DNA of 64,000 nt from Variovorax terrae (lineage in GTDB: Bacteria; Pseudomonadota; Gammaproteobacteria; Burkholderiales; Burkholderiaceae_C), in NCBI RefSeq assembly GCF_022809125.1, contig NZ_JALGBI010000001.1, forward strand, positions 992,001 to 1,056,000, given 5' to 3'. The translations under genes were made by a program, and so were the position numbers. The notes under the pieces are model-generated. The model did not search any database. It saw only the letters and a list, made by a program, of their open reading frames with translations, and was not told where the DNA came from. Below, piece after piece: positions 52,958-62,332 of this stretch; position 1 is the stretch's first letter; each line of letters opens with the position of its first letter.

Positions 52958-54988
52958 ATGAGCGCAACGCTTTCTGCTTCAACCCTGCTGGCCGTGCCGC
53001 TGGCGCCGCTGGCGGGCGCCCTGCTGGCGGGCATCTTCGGCACCACCTTCGGCGGCAACTGGATCGGTCGCCGCGTGACCCACACGCTCACCATCCTGGG
53101 CGTGTTCGTGGCCTTCGTGCTGTCGGCCATGACGCTCAAGAGCGTGGCGCTCGACGGGGCGCGCTTCAACGCCACCATCTATGAATGGATGGTGGTCGGC
53201 GGCCTCAAGATGGAGATCGGCTTCCTGGTCGACAGCCTGACGGCCATGATGATGTGCGTGGTGACCTTCGTGTCGCTGATGGTCCACATCTACACCATCG
53301 GCTACATGGAGGAAGACGAGGGCTACAACCGCTTCTTCGCCTACATCTCGCTGTTCACCTTCTCCATGCTGATGCTCGTGATGAGCAACAACATGCTGCA
53401 GCTGTTCTTCGGCTGGGAGGCCGTGGGCCTGGTGTCCTACCTGCTGATCGGCTTCTGGTTCAACAAGCCCAGCGCCATCTTCGCCAACATGAAGGCCTTC
53501 ATCGTCAACCGCGTGGGTGACTTCGGCTTCATCCTCGGCATCGGCCTGATCGCGGCCTACGCCGGCACGCTGAACTACGGCGAGGTGTTCGCCAAGTCCG
53601 GCGAACTGGCCACGCTCGGCTTTCCGGGCACCCAGTGGATGCTGATCACCGTGATCTGCATCTGCCTGTTCATCGGCGCCATGGGCAAGAGCGCGCAGTT
53701 CCCGCTGCATGTGTGGCTGCCCGATTCGATGGAAGGCCCGACCCCGATCTCCGCGCTGATCCACGCCGCTACCATGGTGACGGCAGGCATCTTCATGGTG
53801 GCGCGCATGTCGCCGCTCTTCGAGCTGAGCGACACCGCCCTGAGCTTCGTCATGGTGATTGGCGCCATCACGGCGCTGTTCATGGGCTTCCTGGGCATCA
53901 TCCAGAACGACATCAAGCGCGTCGTGGCCTATTCCACGCTGTCGCAGCTGGGCTACATGACGGTGGCGCTCGGCGCCTCGGCCTACTCGGTGGCCGTGTT
54001 CCACCTGATGACGCACGCCTTCTTCAAGGCGCTGCTGTTCCTCGGGGCCGGCTCGGTGATCATCGGCATGCACCACAACCAGGACATCCGCTGGATGGGC
54101 GGCGTGCGCAAGTACATGCCCATCACCTGGATCACCTCGCTGCTGGGCTCGCTGGCGCTGATCGGCACGCCGCTGTTTTCGGGCTTCTATTCCAAGGACA
54201 GCATCATCGAGGCGGTGCACGAAAGCCACCTGTGGGGCAGTGGCTTCGCTTCGTTCGCGGTGCTGGCCGGTGTGTTCGTGACCGCGTTCTACTCGTTCCG
54301 CATGTACTTCCTGGTGTTCCACGGCAAGGAACGCTATGACCAGAACCCTGATGCGCACCATGACGACCATGGCCACGACGATCACGGCCATGGCCATCAC
54401 GAACACAAGCCGCACGAGTCGCCCTGGGTCGTCTGGCTGCCGCTGGTGCTGCTGGCCATCCCCTCGGTGGTGATCGGCTTCATGACGATCGAACCCATGC
54501 TGTTCGGCGACTTCTTCAAGGACGCCATCTTCGTCAACGCCGACAAGCATGGTGCGATGGAGGAACTGGGCCACGCCTTCCACGGACCGATGCAGATGGC
54601 GGTGCACGCCTTCACGACAGCGCCGTTCTGGCTCGCGCTGGCGGGTGTGGTCAGCGCCTACTACATGTACATGGTGAACCCGGCCCTGCCTGCGGCGATC
54701 AAGCGCGCGGCGCAGCCGATCTACACGCTGCTCGAGAACAAGTACTACATGGACTGGTTCAACGAGAACGTGCTGGCGCGCGGCGCGCGCGCCCTGGGCG
54801 TCGGCCTGTGGAAGGGCGGCGACCAGGCCGTGATCGACGGCGCCATCGTCAACGGCAGCTGGCGCGTGGTCGGCTGGGTGTCGGGGATGGTGCGCTGGCT
54901 GCAGTCGGGCTACATCTACCACTATGCGCTGGCGATGATCGTCGGTGTCTTCGTGCTGATGACGTATTTCGTATGGCTGAACAAATAA
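52958..54988 (+). CDS. nuoL: NADH-quinone oxidoreductase subunit L
   Basis: A 676-residue antiporter-like proton-pumping subunit. Conserved regions: FFGWEAVGLVSYLLIGFW (Glu of TMH5), GKSAQFPLHVWLPDSMEGPT (Lys of TMH7), HAFFKALLFLGAGSVI, and the C-terminal lateral helix. A histidine-rich insertion lies in a loop near residues 464-487 (HHDDHGHDDHGHGHHEHKPH), ten His in about 24 residues, not part of the conserved core. Confidence 0.97.
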   Translation: MSATLSASTLLAVPLAPLAGALLAGIFGTTFGGNWIGRRVTHTLTILGVFVAFVLSAMTLKSVALDGARFNATIYEWMVVGGLKMEIGFLVDSLTAMMMCVVTFVSLMVHIYTIGYMEEDEGYNRFFAYISLFTFSMLMLVMSNNMLQLFFGWEAVGLVSYLLIGFWFNKPSAIFANMKAFIVNRVGDFGFILGIGLIAAYAGTLNYGEVFAKSGELATLGFPGTQWMLITVICICLFIGAMGKSAQFPLHVWLPDSMEGPTPISALIHAATMVTAGIFMVARMSPLFELSDTALSFVMVIGAITALFMGFLGIIQNDIKRVVAYSTLSQLGYMTVALGASAYSVAVFHLMTHAFFKALLFLGAGSVIIGMHHNQDIRWMGGVRKYMPITWITSLLGSLALIGTPLFSGFYSKDSIIEAVHESHLWGSGFASFAVLAGVFVTAFYSFRMYFLVFHGKERYDQNPDAHHDDHGHDDHGHGHHEHKPHESPWVVWLPLVLLAIPSVVIGFMTIEPMLFGDFFKDAIFVNADKHGAMEELGHAFHGPMQMAVHAFTTAPFWLALAGVVSAYYMYMVNPALPAAIKRAAQPIYTLLENKYYMDWFNENVLARGARALGVGLWKGGDQAVIDGAIVNGSWRVVGWVSGMVRWLQSGYIYHYALAMIVGVFVLMTYFVWLNK

Positions 54989-55043
54989 CCTTGCGGGACA
55001 GGCCCCTGGCGCTGCCCTCAACTGATTGGATGGAACAAGAAAA

Positions 55044-56519
55044 ATGGGATTGTTGAGCCTTGCCATCTGGACACCGATCTTTTTTGGTGTCGTGTTGCTG
55101 GCGCTGGGTCGTGATGACCAGGCCAGAGCCGTGCGCTGGATTGCGCTGATCGGCGCCATCATCAGCCTGCTCGTCACGCTGCCGCTGTACGACGGCTTCA
55201 AGCTGGGCACCTCGGCCATGCAGTTCGTCGAGAACGGCGTGTGGATCGAGCGCTTCAACGTCAACTACCACCTCGGGGTGGACGGCATCTCGCTGTGGTT
55301 CGTGCTGCTGACGGCCTTCATCAACGTGGTGGTTGTGATCTCGGCCTGGGAAGTCATCACCGAGCGCGTCAACCAGTACATGGGCGCCTTCCTGATCCTC
55401 TCGGGCATCATGATCGGCGTGTTCTGCGCGCTCGACGGCATCCTGTTCTATGTGTTCTTCGAGGCCACGCTGATCCCGATGTACCTGATCATCGGCATCT
55501 GGGGCGGACCCAACAAGATCTACGCGGCCTTCAAGTTCTTCCTCTACACGTTGCTCGGCTCGCTGCTGATGCTGGTGGCGCTGATCTTCCTGTACACCAA
55601 GTCGGGCGGCAGCTTCGATCTCGCCACCTGGCAGAAGCTGCCGCTGGACGGTACCGCCCAGACGCTGCTGTTCTTCGCCTTCTTCGCGGCGTTCGCGGTC
55701 AAGGTGCCGATGTGGCCGGTCCACACCTGGCTGCCCGACGTGCACGTCGAAGCGCCCACCGGCGGCTCCGCCGTGCTGGCCGCCATCATGCTGAAGCTGG
55801 GCGCCTACGGCTTCCTGCGCTTTTCCATGCCGATCGCGCCCGACGCGGCGCGCGAATGGGCCTGGCTCATGATTGCGCTGTCGCTGATTGCCGTGATCTA
55901 CGTGGGCCTGGTGGCCATGGTGCAGCAGGACATGAAGAAGCTGGTGGCCTATTCGTCGGTGGCCCACATGGGCTTCGTCACGCTGGGCTTCTTCATCTTC
56001 AACGACCTGGGCGTGTCCGGCGGCCTGGTGCAGATGATCGCGCACGGCTTCGTCTCGGGCGCCATGTTCCTGTGCATCGGCGTGCTGTACGACCGCGTGC
56101 ATTCGCGCGAGATCGCGAGCTATGGCGGCGTGGTCAACACCATGCCCAAATTCGCGGCCTTCGCGCTGCTGTTCTCCATGGCCAACTGCGGGCTGCCGGC
56201 GACGGCGGGCTTCGTCGGCGAGTGGATGGTGATCCTGGGTGCCGTCAAAGCCAACTTCTGGCTGGGCCTGGGCGCGGCGACGGCGCTGATCTTCGGCGCG
56301 GCCTACACCCTGTGGATGTTCAAGCGCGTCTATCTCGGCCCGGTGGCCAATGACGACGTGAAGGCCCTGAAGGACATCAACGGCCGCGAGTTCCTGATGC
56401 TGGCCCTGCTGGCCATCGCCGTGCTCTACATGGGGATCTATCCCAAGCCGTTCACCGACGTGATGGACGCCTCGGTGGCTGACCTGCTCAAGCATGTGGC
56501 GGCATCCAAGCTGAATTGA
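55044..56519 (+). CDS. nuoM: NADH-quinone oxidoreductase subunit M
   Basis: A 491-residue antiporter-like subunit. [18 protein letters not shown] (Glu), [20 protein letters not shown] (Lys) and [20 protein letters not shown] are conserved. The ATG at 55044 was chosen; an upstream TTG frame is unlikely. Ten bases separate it from nuoN. Confidence 0.97.
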   Translation: MGLLSLAIWTPIFFGVVLLALGRDDQARAVRWIALIGAIISLLVTLPLYDGFKLGTSAMQFVENGVWIERFNVNYHLGVDGISLWFVLLTAFINVVVVISAWEVITERVNQYMGAFLILSGIMIGVFCALDGILFYVFFEATLIPMYLIIGIWGGPNKIYAAFKFFLYTLLGSLLMLVALIFLYTKSGGSFDLATWQKLPLDGTAQTLLFFAFFAAFAVKVPMWPVHTWLPDVHVEAPTGGSAVLAAIMLKLGAYGFLRFSMPIAPDAAREWAWLMIALSLIAVIYVGLVAMVQQDMKKLVAYSSVAHMGFVTLGFFIFNDLGVSGGLVQMIAHGFVSGAMFLCIGVLYDRVHSREIASYGGVVNTMPKFAAFALLFSMANCGLPATAGFVGEWMVILGAVKANFWLGLGAATALIFGAAYTLWMFKRVYLGPVANDDVKALKDINGREFLMLALLAIAVLYMGIYPKPFTDVMDASVADLLKHVAASKLN

Positions 56520-56529
56520 GAGACAGAAG

Positions 56530-58017
56530 ATGATTGACAAACTCAGTTGGATCTCCGTTTACCCGGACGTGGTGCTGCTGGTCATGGCCTGCGTGATCGC
56601 GCTGGCCGACCTGGCCACCCGCAGCCCGCGCCGCACCACCACCTATGTGCTCACGCTGCTCACGCTGGGCGTGGTGGCGCTGCTGCAGGGCCTGTATGCC
56701 AGCAGCGACAACACGATCTATGGCTTCGGCAACATGGTGGTCAGCGACCCGATGGGCAATTGGCTCAAGTGCTTCGCCACGCTCGCCATGATGGTCACGC
56801 TGGTCTATGGCCGCCCCTATGCGGCCGATCGCGGCATGCTGCGCGGCGGCGAGATGTTCACGCTGAGCATGTTCGCGCTGCTGGGCATGTTCGTGATGAT
56901 CTCGGGCAACAACTTCCTGGTGATCTACCTCGGTCTCGAACTGCTCACGCTGTCGAGCTATGCGCTGGTGGCCCTGCGCCGCGACAACGCCACCGCCACC
57001 GAAGCCGCGATCAAGTACTTCGTGCTGGGCGCGATGGCTAGCGGCTTCCTGCTGTATGGCTTGTCGATGCTGTACGGCGCCACCGGCACGCTGGAGGTGG
57101 GCGCGGTGTTCAAGGCCATCAACTCGGGCCAGATCCGCCACCAGGTGCTGGTGTTCGGCGTGGTGTTCATCGTGGCAGGCCTGGCCTTCAAGCTGGGCGT
57201 GGTGCCGTTCCACATGTGGATTCCCGACGTCTACCAGGGGGCACCGACCTCGGTGACGCTGCTGATCGGCGGCGCGCCCAAGCTGGCGGCTTTCGCAATC
57301 TCCATCCGCCTGTTGGTGGAAGGCCTGCTGCCGATGGCGCTGGACTGGCAGCAGATGCTGGCGGTGCTCTCCATTGGCTCCCTGCTGATCGGCAATCTGG
57401 CGGCGATCGCCCAGACCAACCTCAAGCGCATGCTGGCCTATTCCACGATCTCCCAGATGGGTTTTGTGCTGCTGGGCCTGCTGTCGGGCGTGGTCAATGG
57501 CAACACGCTGTCGGCGGCCAACGCCTACAGCTCGGCGATGTTCTACATGGTGACCTACGTGCTGACCACGCTGGCGAGCTTCGGCATCATCCTGCTGCTC
57601 GCGCGCGAGGGCTTCGAGAGCGAGGAGATTTCCGACCTCGCCGGCCTGAACCAGCGCAGCCCGCTGTACGCCGGCGTGATGGCCGTGTGCCTGTTCTCGC
57701 TGGCGGGCGTGCCCCCGCTCGTGGGTTTCTACGCCAAGCTGTCGGTGCTGCAGGCCCTGATCTCCTCGGGCCAGGCGCTCTACATCGTGCTGGCGGTGTT
57801 CGCCGTGGTCATGTCGCTGATCGGCGCGTTCTACTACCTGCGCGTGGTCAAGGTCATGTATTTCGATGCGCCGATCACGGCCACCACGGTGTCCGCCCCG
57901 GCGGACGTGCGCGCCGTGCTCTCCCTCAACGGTGCGCTGGTCCTGATCCTGGGGATCGTGCCGGGCGGCCTGATGACGCTGTGCGCGCAGGCCATCGTCA
58001 GGACCTTGGGAACCTGA
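56530..58017 (+). CDS. nuoN: NADH-quinone oxidoreductase subunit N
   Basis: A 495-residue antiporter-like subunit, last of the complex I operon. Typical segments: [20 protein letters not shown] (Glu), [20 protein letters not shown] (Lys), and [17 protein letters not shown]. Followed after 25 bases by a DUF2818 gene on the same strand, probably co-transcribed. Confidence 0.97.
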   Translation: MIDKLSWISVYPDVVLLVMACVIALADLATRSPRRTTTYVLTLLTLGVVALLQGLYASSDNTIYGFGNMVVSDPMGNWLKCFATLAMMVTLVYGRPYAADRGMLRGGEMFTLSMFALLGMFVMISGNNFLVIYLGLELLTLSSYALVALRRDNATATEAAIKYFVLGAMASGFLLYGLSMLYGATGTLEVGAVFKAINSGQIRHQVLVFGVVFIVAGLAFKLGVVPFHMWIPDVYQGAPTSVTLLIGGAPKLAAFAISIRLLVEGLLPMALDWQQMLAVLSIGSLLIGNLAAIAQTNLKRMLAYSTISQMGFVLLGLLSGVVNGNTLSAANAYSSAMFYMVTYVLTTLASFGIILLLAREGFESEEISDLAGLNQRSPLYAGVMAVCLFSLAGVPPLVGFYAKLSVLQALISSGQALYIVLAVFAVVMSLIGAFYYLRVVKVMYFDAPITATTVSAPADVRAVLSLNGALVLILGIVPGGLMTLCAQAIVRTLGT

Positions 58018-58042
58018 GGCGCCTGCCGGTACTCTGTCCGAC

Positions 58043-58345
58043 GTGTCTCAAACGCTTTCCGTCTGGCTCGTGATCGTGGCCGCCTTCTGCGCGGCCAACC
58101 TGCCCTTTGTCAACCAGCGCCTGTTCGCCGTCGTCCCGCTGTCGCGCCCCAAGACCTTGGCCTGGCGCCTGGCGGAACTCGTGGTGCTCTATGTCGTGGT
58201 GGGCGGCATCGGCCTGGCGCTGGAGCAGCGGGCCGGGCAGATCGCACCGCAGGGCTGGGAGTTCTATGTCATCACCGGGGCGCTGTTCCTGACCTTCGCT
58301 TTCCCGGGCTTCGTGTACCGCTACCTGCTCAAGCACCGGGCCTGA
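58043..58345 (+). CDS. DUF2818 membrane protein
   Basis: A 100-residue protein with a GTG start at 58043, three hydrophobic segments (VWLVIVAAFCAANLPFV; LAELVVLYVVVGGIGLAL; FYVITGALFLTFAFPGFVY). It is regularly found directly after nuoN in Burkholderiales, which suggests a link to complex I assembly or membrane function, but the role is unknown. One base separates it from the NUDIX gene. Confidence 0.88.
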   Translation: MSQTLSVWLVIVAAFCAANLPFVNQRLFAVVPLSRPKTLAWRLAELVVLYVVVGGIGLALEQRAGQIAPQGWEFYVITGALFLTFAFPGFVYRYLLKHRA

Positions 58346-58346
58346 G

Positions 58347-58937
58347 ATGGACGACGGCCATCTGATCGAGCACAGGACGGACGGCGAAGAACTGCTCCAG
58401 GGCAACTTCCTGCGGGTGCTGCGCGACACCGTGCGCCTGCCCGATGGCGGCAGCGCGACGCGCGAGTACGTTGTGCATCCCGGCGCCGTGATGATCATCC
58501 CCCTGTTCGACGATGGCCGCATCGGGCTGGTGCGCCAGTACCGCTATCCGGTGCAGCAGGTGATGGTCGAGTTTCCGGCCGGCAAGCTCGATCCAGGCGA
58601 AGCCGTGCTGGCCTGCGCACAGCGCGAGCTGGCGGAGGAAACTGGCTACACCGCGCGCGAATGGGCGCGGGCTGGCATGCTGCACCCGGTCATTTCCTAC
58701 TCCACCGAATTCATCGACATCTGGTTCGCGCGGGGCCTGACGGCAGGCGAGCGCCGGCTGGACGAGGGCGAGTTCCTCGATGTGTTCAGCGCCACGCCCG
58801 CCGAGCTGCTGCAGTGGTGCAGCGACGGCCGCGTGACCGATGCCAAGACCCTGACCGGGGCGCTGTGGCTGCAGAACGTCCTGTCGGGGGCATGGACTCT
58901 GGACTGGTCGTCGGCAGGCGGCCAAGGCCCCGCCTGA
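58347..58937 (+). CDS. NUDIX hydrolase, ADP-ribose pyrophosphatase-like
   Basis: A 196-residue NUDIX protein. The box GKLDPGEAVLACAQRELAEETGY matches GX5EX7REUXEEXGU. VMIIPLFDDGRIGLVRQYRY and VEFPAGK upstream are typical of ADP-ribose pyrophosphatases (NudF-like). Cytoplasmic housecleaning of ADP-ribose is likely; substrate not proven. Confidence 0.92.
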   Translation: MDDGHLIEHRTDGEELLQGNFLRVLRDTVRLPDGGSATREYVVHPGAVMIIPLFDDGRIGLVRQYRYPVQQVMVEFPAGKLDPGEAVLACAQRELAEETGYTAREWARAGMLHPVISYSTEFIDIWFARGLTAGERRLDEGEFLDVFSATPAELLQWCSDGRVTDAKTLTGALWLQNVLSGAWTLDWSSAGGQGPA

Positions 58938-58947
58938 TAATCGGCGC

Positions 58948-59421
58948 ATGAAAGTCCTCAATCTGCAGTGCGCGCACCAGCATGCCTTCGAAGGCTGGTT
59001 CGCGTCCGAAGATGATTTCCAGAGCCAGCTGGCACGGGGCCTGGTCGAGTGCCCGTTGTGCAGCGACAAGGCCATAGCCAAGATGCCCAGCGCGCCGAGG
59101 CTCAATCTCGGCGGCGCCCGGGACGCGGCGGAGATTCGGCCGGCCGCAGTTGCCTCCGAACCGGCGCAGGCCATGACGCTGCTGCCGAGCGATCCGCGCC
59201 TGCAGGCCGCCTGGCTCAAGATGGCGCGCCACGTGATGGCAAACACGGAAGACGTGGGCGCCCGTTTCGCCGAAGAAGCCCGCAAGATCCACTATGGCGA
59301 AACCGAGGAGCGCAACATCCGCGGCCAGGCATCGCGCGAGGAAGCGCAGGCCTTGCTGGAGGAGGGCATCGGCGTGCTGCCGCTGCTGCTGCCCGAGGCG
59401 CTCAAGGAAACGCTTCAGTAA
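58948..59421 (+). CDS. DUF1178 family protein
   Basis: A 157-residue protein beginning MKVLNLQCAHQHAFEGWFAS with a probable zinc-binding N-terminus: C8, H11/H13 and CPLC at about residues 36-39. The conserved C-terminus reads EEARKIHYGETEERNIRGQA and ends LLPLLLPE-like. Function unknown, frequently next to NUDIX genes. Start at 58948, 10 bases after the NUDIX stop. Confidence 0.9.
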   Translation: MKVLNLQCAHQHAFEGWFASEDDFQSQLARGLVECPLCSDKAIAKMPSAPRLNLGGARDAAEIRPAAVASEPAQAMTLLPSDPRLQAAWLKMARHVMANTEDVGARFAEEARKIHYGETEERNIRGQASREEAQALLEEGIGVLPLLLPEALKETLQ

Positions 59422-59465
59422 TAGGCGCCGGCACCGCCGCAGCGGATGATCCCGTCCGGCAGAGC

Positions 59466-60569
59466 TCAACCGTCGATCTGCTTGAGCCCCTGCAGGGTCT
59501 GCAGCATGATCGAGCGAGCCTGACCCAGCACCATGCCCTTCCACTCGTCGTTGTCGCAGTAAAACGCGTCACGCAGGTCCTGCCGGATCTTCAATTGCTG
59601 TTCCACCGGTGCCTGCGGGTTGCGGTGCAGCCAGTGGTCGGCCCGAAGCGCGTTCATCACGCTCTGATGGGGCAGGGTGCCGAACTCCAGCCCCATCAGG
59701 CCGGTCTTGGCTTGCGGGCATTCCTCATAGACCGACAACACCAGCGCGCCCTGCACATCGGCCGAAGCGGACAGCCCTTCGAAGGGCGCAAACACATCGG
59801 CACCCCACCAGGCGCGTGCGCGGGCCAGATCCTGCGCATTGTTGCCGCCGGCATAGATCTTCTCGCCATGGCCGTAAGGTCCCAGGCCGGTGTGGATGTC
59901 GATCCAGCCGATCGCCATGGCCGCCGCGGCGTGGCTGCGCAGGATCGCGCGGATGGTCCGGTTGCTCCATGAGGGCGTGCGGCCGCCATAAAAAATGCCG
60001 TCCGGGACCGTGTACTGTCCGCTGGACACTGCATCGCGCAGTGCGTCCATGCCATGGCGGGCCACGTAAGCCGCCATGGCCTGCTCGCTCTCGGCTGCCG
60101 GTGGCCACGCGGGTGGAAGCACGAATGGCTCGACGTCGGCGTAAGCCGCATTGGCCGGTAGCGGCGCATCGAACCGCATGAAGTTGCGGTTCAGGTCGAT
60201 GTTGTCTTCATTGGTCCTGCGCAGATGGGAAAAGCCGTAGGGATTGACGGCATGGATCAGCAGCAGGCTGACGCCGGCTTTCGTGAGCCGGCCCAGCAGC
60301 TCATCATCCTGCAGCAGGGCAACCTGGCAGCCCGAGCCGCAGAACCCTTCCGGGCCATGCGTGCCGGAACTGACAATCAGCAGCTTCTCGGCCTGGCTCG
60401 GCCCGAGCAGTGCGATGTCGGTGGTCAGGGTCTCGCCATAGGCACCGAGCTTCGACTCCAGCAGAAAGGATTCGACCCTTGCTGCGCGCTGCTGTGCGGC
60501 GGCAAGAAATTTCTGCCGCGCCTGCGCGTAGGTGCCAGCGAAATAGCGGTTGGATGCGGTCGTGTACAT
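59466..60569 (-). CDS. DUF2817 family protein, M14-like metallopeptidase
   Basis: A 367-residue protein with zinc-carboxypeptidase-like sites: SSGTHGPEGFCGSG (H-x-x-E), LRRTNEDNIDLNRNFMRFDA (Arg/Asn-Arg substrate region), and AIGWIDIHTGLGPYG (third zinc His). A C-terminal Glu in MGLEFGTLP completes the set. No signal peptide, so cytoplasmic. It is followed by an MFS transporter on the same strand (upstream gene in transcription), which suggests uptake and hydrolysis of the same compound. Confidence 0.86.
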   Translation of the reverse strand: MYTTASNRYFAGTYAQARQKFLAAAQQRAARVESFLLESKLGAYGETLTTDIALLGPSQAEKLLIVSSGTHGPEGFCGSGCQVALLQDDELLGRLTKAGVSLLLIHAVNPYGFSHLRRTNEDNIDLNRNFMRFDAPLPANAAYADVEPFVLPPAWPPAAESEQAMAAYVARHGMDALRDAVSSGQYTVPDGIFYGGRTPSWSNRTIRAILRSHAAAAMAIGWIDIHTGLGPYGHGEKIYAGGNNAQDLARARAWWGADVFAPFEGLSASADVQGALVLSVYEECPQAKTGLMGLEFGTLPHQSVMNALRADHWLHRNPQAPVEQQLKIRQDLRDAFYCDNDEWKGMVLGQARSIMLQTLQGLKQIDG

Positions 60570-60587
60570 GTTGCTCCGCGAAGAAAG

Positions 60588-61904
60588 TCAATGGACGGGC
60601 TGAATGCCTGTCGGCTCCTTGTCCAGGATCTCGCCGGTGTGGTCTTTCAGCCAGAGCAGCCCGAGGGTGGACACCAGGGTCATGGCCAGCAAGTACCAGG
60701 CGGGTGCAAGCTTGTTGCCTGTGGCGTTGAGCAGCCAGGTGCTGATGAACGGCGAGAAGCCGCCGAACAGAGCCACGCCCACGCTGTAGACGAGAGACAT
60801 GCCGCTGGCGCGCACCGGTTTTGGGAACATCTCTGGCAGCATGGTGATGCCGGGCACGGTCTGGACCACCAGCGTAATGCTGAGCAGGCCGACCACAATG
60901 AACAGGCGTGCCGGGCTCGGGGCCTCGGTGAGCCACCAGAAGCAGGGGTAGATCAGCAGGACCAGCGCGATGCGGCTCCAGATGATCAGCGGCTTGCGGC
61001 CCACGCGATCCGACCAGCGGCCGACGAAGGGCGCCAGTGCGAACGACAACAGGCCGGTCAGCGCAGCGCCGAACAGGGCTACCGGCGGCGGCAGGCCCAG
61101 CTCGCGGATGGCATAGGTTGGCATGTAAAAGCTCACCACATAGGCTGCGGCGGTGCCGCCGATGATGCTCAGGACGGCGGCCAGCACGGTCTTGCCATGT
61201 TCGCTCAGGACCACCGTCAGGCTGCTGCGCCGGGGCGCTGTAGCGGCGGGCACCACCGTCAGCGACTCTTCCAGATGGCGGCGGATGTACATGCCCACGG
61301 GAGCGATCAACATGCCCAGCACGAACGGCACGCGCCAGCCCCAGCTTTCCATCGCCTCCTTCGACAGCGTGGCGGACAGGACACCGACCAGCAGGGCGCC
61401 CAGCAGGATGCCCAGGCCCTGGCTCGCGAACTGCCAACTGGCGAAATAGCCGCGCGTCGAGGGCGTGGCATGCTCCACCAGCAGCGTGGTGGAGGCACCC
61501 ACCTCGCCGCCGGCCGAGAAGCCCTGGATCAGGCGAGCCAGCACGATGAGGATGGGGGCCGCAATGCCGATCTGCGCATATGTGGGCGCGAAGGCGATCA
61601 TCGCGCAACCCAGGGCCATGAGGAAGATCGTCAGGGTCATGGCCGCCTTGCGGCCTGCGCGGTCTGCGTATGCGCCAATCACGATGCCGCCCAATGGCCG
61701 CATGATGAAGCCGACGCCGAATGTCGCCACGGTCAGCAGCAATTGGCCGTAGGCGTCCAGGGTGGGAAAGAACAGGCGGCCGATCACCAGCGCCAGAAAA
61801 CCGTAAACCGTGAAGTCAAAGAATTCCAGCGCGTTGCCGATCGTGGTGGCCACTATGGTCTGGCGCTGGTTGTAGGGCGCTCGCGCGCTCGGAGTCAAAC
61901 TCAT
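60588..61904 (-). CDS. MFS transporter, metabolite:H+ symporter (MHS) type
   Basis: A 438-residue 12-helix transporter. Early motif NALEFFDFTVYGFLALVIG, loop 2-3 GGIVIGAYADRAGRKAAM and GFSAGGEVGAST are characteristic of the MHS family (citrate, proline/betaine, alpha-ketoglutarate). The start at 61904 has AGGA 11 bases upstream. Co-directional with the DUF2817 gene, 18 bases away. The substrate is unknown; an N-acyl or peptide-like compound is possible given the neighbour. Confidence 0.9.
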   Translation of the reverse strand: MSLTPSARAPYNQRQTIVATTIGNALEFFDFTVYGFLALVIGRLFFPTLDAYGQLLLTVATFGVGFIMRPLGGIVIGAYADRAGRKAAMTLTIFLMALGCAMIAFAPTYAQIGIAAPILIVLARLIQGFSAGGEVGASTTLLVEHATPSTRGYFASWQFASQGLGILLGALLVGVLSATLSKEAMESWGWRVPFVLGMLIAPVGMYIRRHLEESLTVVPAATAPRRSSLTVVLSEHGKTVLAAVLSIIGGTAAAYVVSFYMPTYAIRELGLPPPVALFGAALTGLLSFALAPFVGRWSDRVGRKPLIIWSRIALVLLIYPCFWWLTEAPSPARLFIVVGLLSITLVVQTVPGITMLPEMFPKPVRASGMSLVYSVGVALFGGFSPFISTWLLNATGNKLAPAWYLLAMTLVSTLGLLWLKDHTGEILDKEPTGIQPVH

Positions 61905-62332
61905 GTCGTTATCCTGTTGTTTCGTTGTGCAGGGCTGCCCAGCCGCGAGGGCTGGCGTGCGCGCTCGCATGTTAGGGAATCCTGCTGGTCATGGAAAGAC
62001 AATATTATTTGCAATACGATAATTTTTTGTTTCATGGCATCGGTCTTTCCTCATCCCTGTGAAGCCGAACGAGCGGCATGCCTTCGTGGCCGCGGCCGAA
62101 CAAAGGTGCATCCGCGTGGCGCGGCGGCGCGTGCTGGAGTTGTCGTAGCTGGTGGTGGACAAGATCGTGCGCGAGGCCGGCGCGCCGCTGGCGGAATGCG
62201 GTAACCGCAACCCTACCCACGATGGCATGTCCGGGTGATTCATCACCGTGATCGGCGCTTGACGCCAGCGCTCAGCCGCTCGCTGGTTGCATCAAGCACG
62301 TTTTAGCGGCACTGACGCATTGGACTGGCACT
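61905..62332. other. Intergenic region with AT-rich promoter patch
   Basis: 428 bases between the MFS gene and the ABC exporter. An AT-rich stretch at 62001-62031 contains ATTAT...ATAAT arms around TTGCAATACG, possibly the MFS promoter or operator. The rest contains the degraded frame at 62059-62238. Confidence 0.4.
62059..62238 (+). pseudogene. Possible degraded coding fragment
   Basis: A 60-codon frame with protein-like composition, VKPNERHAFVAAAEQRCIRV then ARRRVLELS, interrupted by TAG at 62146, continuing LVVDKIVREAGAPLAECGNR and ending NPTHDGMSG. There is no ribosome site and no recognised family. It may be the remnant of a regulator next to the MFS gene; this is weakly supported. Confidence 0.25.

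Noticed and set aside
52979..55264. Open frame of 761 codons on the minus strand
   Set aside because: Antisense to nuoL; nuoL is unmistakable. No independent evidence of coding.
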